Part shown: positions 26,660 through 34,432 of the stretch, one piece after another | How the letters are laid out: every line of letters begins with the position of its first letter | Position numbering within the stretch: position 1 is the first letter of the stretch | NCBI GenBank assembly: GCA_002343505.1 | Contig: DDQZ01000024.1 | Span: 404-64,403, forward strand | DNA: 64,000 nt | Reading direction: 5' to 3' | Source: Verrucomicrobiaceae bacterium UBA2429 | Lineage (GTDB): Bacteria; Verrucomicrobiota; Verrucomicrobiia; Verrucomicrobiales; Verrucomicrobiaceae | Translations under genes and position numbers: made by a program | Notes under the pieces: generated by a model | Told to the model about the DNA's origin: nothing | Seen by the model: the letters and a program-made list of their open reading frames with translations, nothing else | Databases searched by the model: none

Positions 26660-26867
26660 GCATAGATTGGCCGCGCCTAGTTTAAGTGCGACTGAATCTC
26701 AGGAGCGCCATTCTTGCGACATTATCCCATTAGTCAAACAACAAAATGCAAAGCCTCCCCTTATCGCACGCCAGTGTCCCTGAATGCAGGGTTGCCACTT
26801 TGCCACGCACAGCGCTGCGTTTTTGCAAAACGCCGCCACCCTTTGCCCAGCGGGGATTTTTACCGGC

Positions 26868-27477
26868 TCAATACTGCGGCACGGTGGTGTCTATCTTCCT
26901 GGACCAGGCGGTGATGCCGCCGGCGATGTCCCAGACGTTGTCGCACCCCAGGTTGCGCAGGGCGGCGACGGCGCGGGCGCTGCGGCCGCCGAGCTTGCAA
27001 TGAACGAGCACTTGCACATCGCGCGGGATTTCCCCGGCGCGGGCTGTGACCTCGCCGAGAGGGATGAGGGTGGAACCGGCGATGCGGGCGGTGGCGTGCT
27101 CGTCGGGCTCGCGCACGTCGAGCAGGAAGTGGGGCTCCCCCTGCTGGCGGAGGCTGTGAAGATCGTGGACGGTGAGGGTGGGGACGTCGGGTGGAGGTGT
27201 CATGCCGCAGAAGCCGGTATAGTCTATGGGTTCGGTGATGGAGGGATTTTCGCCGCAGACGGGGCAGGCGGGGTCGCGCCGCAGGTTGAAGGTGCGGAAG
27301 CGCACGCCGGGGGTGTCCATGTGCAGCAGCTTCCCGATGAGCGGTGCGCCGATGCCGGTGACAAGCTTGATGACCTCCAGGGCCTGGAGTGTGCCGACCA
27401 GGCCGGTCAGCACGCCCAACACGCCGCCCTCCGCGCAGGTGGGCACGAGACCAGGCCGCGGCGGGCGCGGGGCCATG
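26868..27477 (-). pseudogene. moeB: moeB/thiF-type adenylyltransferase with rhodanese domain, 5'-truncated
   Basis: About 200 residues. The first part is the C-terminal third of a MoeB/ThiF E1-like enzyme: GLVPTCAEGGVLGVL, ALEVIKLVTGIG, and zinc site CPVC. A rhodanese domain follows (FLLDVREPDEHATARIAG, active-site loop VHCKLGGRSARAV, DIAGGITAW). The nucleotide-binding GxGxxG region and catalytic half (about 170 residues) are missing because the gene stops at the edge of the second 559-bp repeat. The ATG at 27476 belongs to that repeat, not to moeB. Either a rearrangement destroyed the gene or the assembly is wrong here. Confidence 0.75.
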
Positions 27478-28029
27478 CTTGCCGGGAAGGTGAAAAGGCT
27501 TCATAAAACCGCATGTCCAGCCCCGAGTTCCTGCCCATGACCGCCGAAGATGTCCGCCGCCTGCGCGACAGGCTGGATGCGGCGGGCAGGAAGCTGGTGT
27601 TCACCAACGGCTGCTTCGATCTGCTGCACGCGGGCCATGTGCGTTATCTCAATCAAGCCCGCGCTCTGGGAGATGCGATGGTGGTGGCCGTGAACTCGGA
27701 CGCCTCCGTGCGCGCGCTCAAAGGCCCCGCGCGCCCGGTGAACAACGAAAACGACCGCGCCGAGGTCCTCGCCGCGCTGCGCGCCGTGGATGCGGTGGTC
27801 GTCTTCGATGACGAGCGCGCCACGCGCCTCATCAGTGCAATCCGCCCGCACATTTATGCCAAGGGCGGCGACTACACCGTGGACTCGCTCAACGCGGAGG
27901 AGCGCGCCGCCTTGGATGCCGCCGGAGCCTCCATCCACATCCTGCCTCTCGTGCCCGGACGCTCCACCACAGCCACTTTGAAACGCGCCGCAACGCCGGA
28001 AAAAAGCGCGCGCCTGTGCCTCGGCGTGC
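27471..28029 (+). repeat. Direct repeat copy 2 (terC tail plus hldE domain)
   Basis: Gap-free match to 12361-12919. It begins with the last 36 bases of terC, although terC itself is 15 kb away and moeB is interrupted here. This shows that copy 2 carries sequence that once followed terC. Right of the copy the reading frame continues into purN, so the right edge is the native one for the hldE-purN gene. Confidence 0.85.
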
Positions 28030-28580
28030 TCGGCTCCGGTGTCGGCTCGAATTTCCAAGCCATCCTCAAAGCCATCCAAAACGGCACACTCGACGCCGAG
28101 GTCGCCATCGCCATCTCCGACCAGGCGGACTCGCCTTTTCTGGAGACCGCGCGCGCCGCCGGCATCCATGCGCAGTTCGTGAATCCCGGCGCGAATCCTC
28201 GCCGCCTCAGCGACGCGGCGCAGAAGGAGATCGCCGAGCACTTGCAGCGCGCGGGCGTGGACCTCGTCGTGCTGGCGGGCTTCATGAAAATCCTCCGCGC
28301 CCCGGTGCTCGACGCCTTCTCGGACCGCGTCATCAATGTCCACCCCTCCCTGCTGCCGCGCCACAAAGGCGCCGACGCCCCGCAACAGGCGCTCGACGCG
28401 GGGGATGCCGAAAGCGGCTGCACCGTGCATCTCGTCAACGCCGAGGTGGACAGCGGCCGCACCCTGGCGCAAGCGCGCGTGCCGGTGCTGCCGGGAGACA
28501 CCGCGGAGACGCTCCATGCCCGCATCAAGGAGGCCGAGCACAAGCTGCTGCCGGGCGTGCTGGCGGAGTGGCAGGCGTGA
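27513..28580 (+). CDS. Fusion of HldE-type nucleotidyltransferase and PurN glycinamide ribonucleotide transformylase
   Basis: 355 residues. Residues 9-155 are the cytidylyltransferase-like domain of HldE/RfaE2 ([17 protein letters not shown] with the HxGH motif, [22 protein letters not shown]), which adenylylates heptose 1-phosphate for lipopolysaccharide. Residues 168-355 are PurN: GVLGSGVGSNFQAI (phosphate loop), GFMKILRAPVLDAF, NVHPSLLP with the catalytic Asn/His, GCTVHLVNAEVDSG. PurN transfers a formyl group in step three of purine synthesis. Both domains look complete and all key motifs are present. The pairing of an LPS and a purine enzyme is unusual. Confidence 0.85.
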   Translation: MSSPEFLPMTAEDVRRLRDRLDAAGRKLVFTNGCFDLLHAGHVRYLNQARALGDAMVVAVNSDASVRALKGPARPVNNENDRAEVLAALRAVDAVVVFDDERATRLISAIRPHIYAKGGDYTVDSLNAEERAALDAAGASIHILPLVPGRSTTATLKRAATPEKSARLCLGVLGSGVGSNFQAILKAIQNGTLDAEVAIAISDQADSPFLETARAAGIHAQFVNPGANPRRLSDAAQKEIAEHLQRAGVDLVVLAGFMKILRAPVLDAFSDRVINVHPSLLPRHKGADAPQQALDAGDAESGCTVHLVNAEVDSGRTLAQARVPVLPGDTAETLHARIKEAEHKLLPGVLAEWQA

Positions 28581-28661
28581 CGCGCTGCGAAAAGTGCAAG
28601 CGGCGGGACACCCCTTCACCTGCAAATCACTTGCCAAAAGCTGCTTGCAGAAAGTGCAATT

Positions 28662-28680
28662 GAGTTGTCATTACCAACTC
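28662..28680 (+). promoter_or_regulatory. Perfect inverted repeat overlapping the translation start region
   Basis: GAGTTG (28662-28667), seven bases, then CAACTC (28675-28680), ending two bases before the ATG of the outer-membrane barrel gene. It could be a metal-regulator operator for the zinc uptake operon or a hairpin that hides the ribosome-binding site. Only one copy is present in the window. Confidence 0.35.
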
Positions 28681-28682
28681 CC

Positions 28683-29936
28683 ATGATCCGCATATTCCCA
28701 ACCCTCCTGCTCACGGCGCTGGCCCTCGGAGTCCATGCCCAAAGCCCTGACCAGTTCCGCGCCCAGCAGCAGGGCCGCTACGCCTACACTCCCTTCACCG
28801 CCATGTCCTCGCCCGTCGTGCTGCCCATGGACGGCAAAAGCGCCGACTGGGTCACCGGGCTGGATGTCAGCCTGGCCGACATGATCTTCCCGCACTTCCA
28901 CATGGACACCGCGTATGGCACAGCCTCCATGGACCAGGAGGAACTCGCCGCCGGGCATCACGATCCCATCCGCCGCGACAAGTTCACCATTCAAAACCTG
29001 GAGTTCTCCCTCTCCGGCCGGCTCAACGACTACAACGAGTTTTTCGTCACCTATGCCGGCCCCTTCGGCGAGGGGGACAAATACGACGGCATCTGGGAGG
29101 AGTGGTTCTGGAAGCTCAAAAACCTGCCCGGCGGCTTCGAGCTGCGCGGCGGTCGCGTTTACAACCGCTTCGGCATCCAGAACACTTACCACCCGCATGG
29201 GTTCGACTGGGTGGACCAGTACCTTGTCAACACGCGCATGCTCGGCGATGACTCGCTGACCACCATCGGCGCGGAGATCACATGGATCGCCCCCCTGCCC
29301 TGGACCTCGCAGTTTGATGTCGCCATCGGTGTGGCCCCGGAGCATGAGGAGCACGACCACGGCGGCTTCGCCGGACGCTACAATCCGGACGAATCCCACT
29401 TCGGCGAGGACCAGACACTCGTCGTCGCCAACTGGACGAACATCTGGAACTACAACGACTTCCACCAGTTCCGCGGCGGCTTCTCCGGCGCATGGGGTGA
29501 CAACCACTCCGGCTTCCGCACCAGCGTCTATGGCGCGCATTTTGAATACCAGTGGCGGCAGAACGGCTTCGAGCCGGGGGGACGTTATTTCCGCGTGCGC
29601 TCCGAGGCCATGTTCAACCGCTTCCGCGTCGAGGACGAGTTCGGCATCCGGGACAATCCCGCGCCGCAGAAGGACTTCGGCGCTTATTTGAGCTTCCTCT
29701 ACGGAATGCCGAACAATCTCGAACTCGGCCTGCGCACCGAATATGTGGCCGGCAACCACGAGACCGAGCAGGACGCCCGCTTCCGCGCCAGTCCGGGCGT
29801 CACCTGGTATGCCAATGCCGCCCGCACCCTGCGGCTGCGCCTGCAATACAACTACGACCACTCCAACATGCGCGGCACAGACCACGCCATCTGGGCGCAG
29901 TGCAGCATCGCCTGGGGCGGCCCCGAGGTGCGCTGA
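28683..29936 (+). CDS. Outer-membrane beta-barrel protein of the zinc/manganese uptake locus
   Basis: 417 residues from the ATG at 28683, where a signal peptide starts (MIRIFPTLLLTALALGVHAQ). The mature protein is rich in alternating aromatic and polar residues and ends in a barrel-type strand. Asp/Glu/His clusters (HDPIRRD, APEHEEHDHGGF) could bind metal. It is a porin-like barrel without a TonB box that I can see. It is followed 56 bases later by the binding protein and presumably feeds it with Zn2+ or Mn2+, as a locus-based inference. Confidence 0.65.
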   Translation: MIRIFPTLLLTALALGVHAQSPDQFRAQQQGRYAYTPFTAMSSPVVLPMDGKSADWVTGLDVSLADMIFPHFHMDTAYGTASMDQEELAAGHHDPIRRDKFTIQNLEFSLSGRLNDYNEFFVTYAGPFGEGDKYDGIWEEWFWKLKNLPGGFELRGGRVYNRFGIQNTYHPHGFDWVDQYLVNTRMLGDDSLTTIGAEITWIAPLPWTSQFDVAIGVAPEHEEHDHGGFAGRYNPDESHFGEDQTLVVANWTNIWNYNDFHQFRGGFSGAWGDNHSGFRTSVYGAHFEYQWRQNGFEPGGRYFRVRSEAMFNRFRVEDEFGIRDNPAPQKDFGAYLSFLYGMPNNLELGLRTEYVAGNHETEQDARFRASPGVTWYANAARTLRLRLQYNYDHSNMRGTDHAIWAQCSIAWGGPEVR

Positions 29937-29992
29937 CCGCGCATGAAGATCACGCCGCGCGCTTCGTTTGAATCCCTGAACCCTCCGACCCA

Positions 29993-30892
29993 ATGAAAAA
30001 ACTCCTCGCCCTCGCCCTGCTCGCCGCCTCCAGCCTCAGCGCCCAGGCCGCGCTGAAAGTGGCCACCCTGCACCCGCTCATCGCCGATGTGGTGCGCACC
30101 GTCGGCGGTGACAAAGTGGAGGTCGTCGAGGTCTTGAAAGCCGGCGCCGACGTGCATCACTTCGAGCCCGGAGCGCGGGACATCGCCGCCATGCGCGGGG
30201 CCGGAATCATCTTCGCCAGCGGCAAGAACCTGGAAAGCTACCTCGGCAAGCTGCGCGACAGCGTCGGCCCCTCTGTGAAGGTCGTCGAGGTCGGCCGCCC
30301 CATCCCCTCTTTGAAAATGGAGCCGGGGCAGGATGTCTTCGTCTGCTGCCCGCACCACGCCCACAGCGCCATTGACCCGCACTGGTGGCACAGCGCCGAA
30401 AACATGCGCCGCGCGGCGCGTGTCATCGCCGATGAACTCGCCGAGGCGGACCCGGCGAATGAAAAAGCCTACGAAGCGGGCGCCAAAGCCGCGGGCAACC
30501 GCTTCATGGAGCTGAAAAAATGGGCGCAGCAGCAGATCGCCACCATCCCGCGCGGCGACCGCAAGCTCGTCACCGCCCACGCCGCCTTCGGCTACTTCTG
30601 CAAGGAGTTCGGCTTCAAAAGCATCCCCGTGCTCGGCATCGGCCGCAGCGATGACGTTTCCTCCCAGTACATCGCCCAGGCCATCCAGTTGATCCGCGAC
30701 AACAAAATCCGCGCCGTCTTCCCGGAGGACCAGGCCAACCCCAAAGTGCTCGCCGAGATCGTCCGCAGCACCGGCGCGAAGACCGGCAAACCTCTCGTGG
30801 CCGACGGCACCGCAACCTACGCGCACACCTTCGAGACCATGCTCGCGCACAATGTGCGCGCCATTGTCGAGGCCCTCGGAGTGAAAAAGTAA
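29993..30892 (+). CDS. znuA: ZnuA/MntC-type metal ABC transporter substrate-binding protein
   Basis: 299 residues with signal peptide (MKKLLALALLAASSLSAQA). Cluster A-I features are clear: ligand His in DVHHFEPGARD (about residues 55-65), His in SAIDPHWWHSAENMRRAARVIADEL, His in VTAHAAFGYF, and Asp in PLVADGTATY. The Cys-His-rich patch VCCPHHAHSAIDPHWW is in the position of the metal-chaperoning loop of ZnuA. Such proteins carry Zn2+ or Mn2+ to a membrane permease; no permease gene is found here. Confidence 0.88.
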   Translation: MKKLLALALLAASSLSAQAALKVATLHPLIADVVRTVGGDKVEVVEVLKAGADVHHFEPGARDIAAMRGAGIIFASGKNLESYLGKLRDSVGPSVKVVEVGRPIPSLKMEPGQDVFVCCPHHAHSAIDPHWWHSAENMRRAARVIADELAEADPANEKAYEAGAKAAGNRFMELKKWAQQQIATIPRGDRKLVTAHAAFGYFCKEFGFKSIPVLGIGRSDDVSSQYIAQAIQLIRDNKIRAVFPEDQANPKVLAEIVRSTGAKTGKPLVADGTATYAHTFETMLAHNVRAIVEALGVKK

Positions 30893-30962
30893 GCCGCAAT
30901 CACGGCTCTTGATTGTCCCCGGCTTCGCGGGCATTGAGGATCCACCATCCCAGCAAGCGGCC

Positions 30963-31391
30963 ATGCGCGGCTTTCCACCCATTCAGATCTTCCTCATCGC
31001 GCTCGCCTTCGGCGTGCTGGCTTTTCCATTGGCCCGGCTCACCGGCGGCGGAGAGGTGGTGATGAGCGCCAATCTGGAGAGCGCGGCCGCGGCTGAGACA
31101 CCCGCTTATGTAAGGGTGCGTTTCGCCCACCCGCCTCAAAGCGTGCGCCTCATGCAGAGTGGGCGCGATTTGCTGGCCGGTGTGGATTTGTCCGCATCCC
31201 CCGCCGAGACCGAGGCCGGCATCCGCATCTCCCCGGACGGTGATGAACTCCAGCTCGACGCCGAATGGCCCGAAGGCACGCCTGACACGGCGCTCACCAT
31301 CGAGATCGAACCCGACGGGCGCGAGACCCGCGAGCAGACACGCTGGTCCACCGGCTCCACCCTCAGCGAACTCCTCCTCTTCCAATGGTGA
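30963..31391 (+). CDS. Small membrane-anchored protein between znuA and znuC
   Basis: 142 residues from the ATG at 30963. One N-terminal helix (IQIFLIALAFGVLAFPLARL) is followed by a ~110-residue extracytoplasmic beta-rich domain with acidic repeats (PETEAGIRISPDGDELQL-like). No family is recognised. Its TGA overlaps the ATG of the ATPase gene (ATGGTGA), so it is co-translated with the transporter. It may assist metal transfer, judged from position only. Confidence 0.6.
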   Translation: MRGFPPIQIFLIALAFGVLAFPLARLTGGGEVVMSANLESAAAAETPAYVRVRFAHPPQSVRLMQSGRDLLAGVDLSASPAETEAGIRISPDGDELQLDAEWPEGTPDTALTIEIEPDGRETREQTRWSTGSTLSELLLFQW

Positions 31392-32161
31392 AGCCCGCCC
31401 ACGAATGCAAAGACCACGTCTGCTGGGGCGCCGGCCAGGCGCATCCGCATCACCACCAGCTGGAGGTGTCGGAGCTGGGCGTCAGTTATCACCGGGTGCT
31501 GGCGTTGGAGGGCATCAGCTTCGCCACCGAGTGCGGGCGCAGCATCGCGCTCATCGGCCCGAACGGAGCGGGGAAAAGCACCCTGCTCAAAACCCTGGCC
31601 GGCCTCATGCCCGCGGACGGCGGCAGCATTCTCTGGCGCGGCCAGCCGCTCACGCGCAGCAGCCATGAGATCGCCTACCTGCCGCAGCGCGGCGAGGTGG
31701 ACTGGAGCTTCCCCATCACCGTGCGCGGCCTCGTGGAGATGGGCCGCTACCCGAACCTCGGCTGGTGGCGGCAGTATTCCAGGCATGACGCCGACATCGT
31801 CCAGCGCGCCCTGACGGCGATGGAGCTGCTCGACCTCCAGGACCGCCAGATCAGCGCCCTCTCCGGCGGCCAGCAGCAGCGCGCCTTCATCGCCCGCGCC
31901 CTGGCCCAGGAGGCGCATGTGCTCCTGCTCGACGAGCCTTTCACCGGCCTCGACAAGCCCGCGCAGGAAAACCTCTCCCGCCTCTTCCGGGAGCTGACCG
32001 CCGAGGGCCGCCTGCTCATTGCCAGCCATCACGATCTGCAAACCGTGGCCGGCATCTTCGACGACGTGCTGCTCATCAAGCGCCGCCAAATCGCTTTCGG
32101 TCCGCTCGCCACCGCGTTCACCAAGGAGAATGTGGCGCTGGCTTATGAAAATCAGGCGTGA
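31385..32161 (+). CDS. znuC: Metal ABC transporter ATP-binding protein with Cys/His-rich N-terminus
   Basis: 258 residues. All ABC ATPase motifs are present: Walker A GPNGAGKST, Q-loop LPQRGEVDWSFP (typical of the Mn/Zn/Fe family), signature LSGGQQQR, Walker B VLLLDEPF, H-loop ASHHDL. Before the domain lies an unusual 25-residue extension HECKDHVCW...AHPHHHQ, which could bind metal. A normal operon would continue with a ZnuB-type permease, but the gene ends and the next gene is a porin on the opposite strand. Confidence 0.85.
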   Translation: MVKPAHECKDHVCWGAGQAHPHHHQLEVSELGVSYHRVLALEGISFATECGRSIALIGPNGAGKSTLLKTLAGLMPADGGSILWRGQPLTRSSHEIAYLPQRGEVDWSFPITVRGLVEMGRYPNLGWWRQYSRHDADIVQRALTAMELLDLQDRQISALSGGQQQRAFIARALAQEAHVLLLDEPFTGLDKPAQENLSRLFRELTAEGRLLIASHHDLQTVAGIFDDVLLIKRRQIAFGPLATAFTKENVALAYENQA

Positions 32162-32318
32162 GGTGACAGCCGCACCGGCTCATGTTCGGGGATGTTTTGA
32201 GCGGCAGCCAGCCTGCGCAAGAGAGGGCCCATGTTCTGCGATCCCCGGCTGGGCATGATTCCTGCCGGCAGCAGCATGAAACGCCTGAGCAATGCCCGGC
32301 GCCCGCGCTTGGGGAGGC

Positions 32319-33548
32319 TCAGTCGTGATCCAAAAAGCCGTGCAGCATCTGGTTCATCGGGAAGGGGCCGCCTGAGTGCGGACCAAAGAAGAAGCGCAGC
32401 ATCGTGCTGGCCGTCCACACATCCTTGCCGCCCATGTTCGCGTATTCGATGCCGGTCATAAGCTTCAGGCGGTGCTTGGCCAGGTAGAAATTCAGACCGA
32501 AATAGCCCGACTGATAGACCCGCCCATCCTGCATGCCGGCGGACTGCTCATAGCGTTTTTGCGGTATGAGACCCTGCGCGCGATTGGAAGCCGCCACCTG
32601 GTAACGCAGCACAAGTTGCAGATTGTCCGTCAGGTACCACCCTGGCTGGATGTTCAGAGCAAAGGCATCCCCCTGGTCATTGCCCGTGCCAACGGTGCTT
32701 TCCACCACCAGAGACCCGCTGTTCTGAGTCAGGATCAATGCCGTGGAAAAGCCGTCCATGAAGTGATCCAGATTCGTCGCCTGCTCGTCGGCCTCGCTGT
32801 GCAGATAAGTGAAATGCAGGTGCGCCGTGTCCGTCGGCAGAGCCTTGCCCAAATCGTAATACACCGCCGCCAGGCAAGACCAGCCTGAGTTGAACTCCGT
32901 GAACGCGCGGCCCATGTCCCAGCCCGTGGCGTTGGAGAAAACTCCCGTGTAATAAGTCACCGGCCCGATGACTCCCTGCAGCGTCACCGCCGGAGTGTAG
33001 TCAAGGCCAAACATGTTGGTCAGCATTGAGCGCTCAAGGTAGTTGATGTAGCGGCTGGAGACATTCCGGTCGTGCGTGAAGCGGTGCTTCTGCTGTCCAA
33101 GGGTCAGCGCCATCTCCGGCATGAACGCCCACTGCACCCACATCTCCGTGAAGCCGTTGTAAAACGGGTCAATGTCACTTCCGCTGACCATTTGCGCGTG
33201 CAGCGTCAGTTTTTTGAAAAGCCTCGCCTGTCCGCCCATGCGCAGTCGCCGTGTCTCAAAGCCGACATCATCCCCCGCGCTGCCCTCCGACCAGTGATAC
33301 TGCCCGTGATAGCGCCCCAGCAGCCACAGTTCCTGCAGCCATGCGTGGTCCGGATCGCGGTGCAGCAGCCCCAGGTTCTCCAGCCTGTCTCCGAGAAAAT
33401 GCGAGCTGAGAGCGCTGGAGATAAGGTCATCCACTTTGGAATCCTTCCCCCGCACGGAAGCCATGAGGAAAAGACTTGCCAAGGTGATCAAAGGCAGAAA
33501 CGGGAGTCGAAAGTGACGGTTTGGACAAATAGTGGGATTGATGCGCAT
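32319..33548 (-). CDS. Phosphate-selective porin (OprP/OprO-like)
   Basis: 409 residues from the ATG at 33548, followed by a signal peptide (FLPLITLASLFLMASVRG). The mature sequence is a barrel of alternating strands with FETRRLRMGGQARLFKKL, MWVQWAFMPEMALTLGQQK and SQHRFTHDRN-like patches, as in OprO/OprP porins. It ends in an aromatic-rich strand. Lys/Arg-rich strands facing the pore fit an anion channel. A Pho-type box lies 58 bases upstream of the start codon, which supports phosphate control. Confidence 0.75.
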   Translation of the reverse strand: MRINPTICPNRHFRLPFLPLITLASLFLMASVRGKDSKVDDLISSALSSHFLGDRLENLGLLHRDPDHAWLQELWLLGRYHGQYHWSEGSAGDDVGFETRRLRMGGQARLFKKLTLHAQMVSGSDIDPFYNGFTEMWVQWAFMPEMALTLGQQKHRFTHDRNVSSRYINYLERSMLTNMFGLDYTPAVTLQGVIGPVTYYTGVFSNATGWDMGRAFTEFNSGWSCLAAVYYDLGKALPTDTAHLHFTYLHSEADEQATNLDHFMDGFSTALILTQNSGSLVVESTVGTGNDQGDAFALNIQPGWYLTDNLQLVLRYQVAASNRAQGLIPQKRYEQSAGMQDGRVYQSGYFGLNFYLAKHRLKLMTGIEYANMGGKDVWTASTMLRFFFGPHSGGPFPMNQMLHGFLDHD

Positions 33549-33605
33549 GAATTGTGTCGTCGGAGTCACATTGAGAACCGAATGACGGTCCAGCGAGAAG
33601 TCTTG

Positions 33606-33623
33606 TGTGACATTAGCGTCACA
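33606..33623 (-). promoter_or_regulatory. Pho-type box upstream of the porin
   Basis: On the minus strand TGTGACG (33623-33617) is followed 11 bases later by TGTCACA (33612-33606), the 11-base periodicity of PhoB direct repeats. The same TGTGACGNNNNTGTCAC pattern occurs at 47261-47278 next to phoB. The match between the two sites, both in phosphate-related contexts, is the evidence. Confidence 0.6.
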
Positions 33624-33801
33624 AAATGAGGCGCCTTCCCTCCAAATCCGGGTTCTAGCGCATGTTGATTTTTTCATTTTTTGACGACTGGAAGAAAGCA
33701 AACCCCGCTTTCAGTCCATCCTAAAAATATCCAGCCCCCACAAAATCCGGGGCATCCCCAGGGTTGACCAGCGGCCAGAAAGCCGCCAGCCTGGAAGTCC
33801 T

Positions 33802-34083
33802 ATGCCAGACAAATCCAAACCAAAGACAGCGCGCAAACTCAATCCCGCCCTCGCCAAACCCGTCCAACCGGACGCCGTTCTCGCGGTGGTGGTCGGCTCC
33901 GCTCCCCTTACCCGCGGGGAGTTGACCAAAAAAGTGTGGGACTACATCAAGAAACACGGCCTCCAGGACAAGACTAAAAAGACCAACATCAACGCCGACG
34001 CGGCATTGAAGGCGGTCTTCGGCGGCAAGAGCCAGGTGACCATGTTCGAGATGACCAAACTGGTTTCCGCGCACGTCAAGTAA
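33802..34083 (+). CDS. SWIB/MDM2-domain protein
   Basis: 93 residues: a basic N-terminus (KSKPKTARKLNPALAKPV) followed by a complete SWIB/BAF60b fold (LTRGELTKKVWDYIKKHGLQD, INADAALKAVFGGKSQVTMFEMTKLVSAHV). SWIB domains are known from eukaryotic chromatin remodellers. Small basic bacterial versions occur in Chlamydiota, Verrucomicrobiota and others, where DNA association or chromatin-like organisation is suspected but unproven. It is a single-gene unit with its own terminator. Confidence 0.85.
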   Translation: MPDKSKPKTARKLNPALAKPVQPDAVLAVVVGSAPLTRGELTKKVWDYIKKHGLQDKTKKTNINADAALKAVFGGKSQVTMFEMTKLVSAHVK

Positions 34084-34101
34084 TCCAACTCCGCCCGTTC
34101 T

Positions 34102-34166
34102 CCCCGGCCTTGAAGTGTCATTGAGGTTCACGAGATCCGCATGCCATTTCAGGCCGGGGATTCTTT
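34102..34166 (+). terminator. Rho-independent-type terminator after the SWIB gene
   Basis: CCCCGGCCT (34102-34110) pairs with AGGCCGGGG (34151-34159), extended by TGAA/TTC. A 40-base loop separates the arms and ATTCTTTT follows. The long loop makes it less typical. Confidence 0.5.
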
Positions 34167-34432
34167 TGTGTCAGCTTTTTCTCCTTCACTGCGAATTGAG
34201 TCAGACCTGGCACAAGGCGCGCCGCGTCGTCCAGCCTGCCTCAATTCACAACCTTCATATCCTCGTATAAGGCGCTCAACCGCATTTCGAAACCGGTGGA
34301 GGCGAGCTTGATCAAGGCGCCGGGGCGGGCTTGAGCGCGGCGGATAACCATCATGCGCGCGGCTGCAACCTTCCCGCCGGTCGGCATCCAGTCTCGGAAA
34401 CAAGGCCGGGACACGTGACACAAGCGCCCGTC
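34167..34432. other. Intergenic region without a supported gene
   Basis: Between the SWIB terminator and the isomerase stop. It holds inverted GAATTGAG/CTCAATTC arms (about 34192 and 34240). A minus-strand frame of 60 codons (34241-34423) ends in a protein-like segment (IKLASTGFEMRLSALYEDM) without a convincing start. It may be the remnant of a gene. Confidence 0.3.

Noticed and set aside
33554..33569. Second GTGTC-N6-GTCAC element near the porin start, and a similar one at 47211-47226
   Set aside because: Both match only loosely and one overlaps the ribosome-binding region; kept out of the feature list although their 51-53 base offset from the main boxes is curious.
33606..33623. Reading TGTGAC-N6-GTCACA as a CRP-type site
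   Set aside because: The CRP consensus has TGTGA and TCACA six bases apart; here the gap is eight. The direct-repeat period of 11 bases and the twin site at phoB favour a Pho box.
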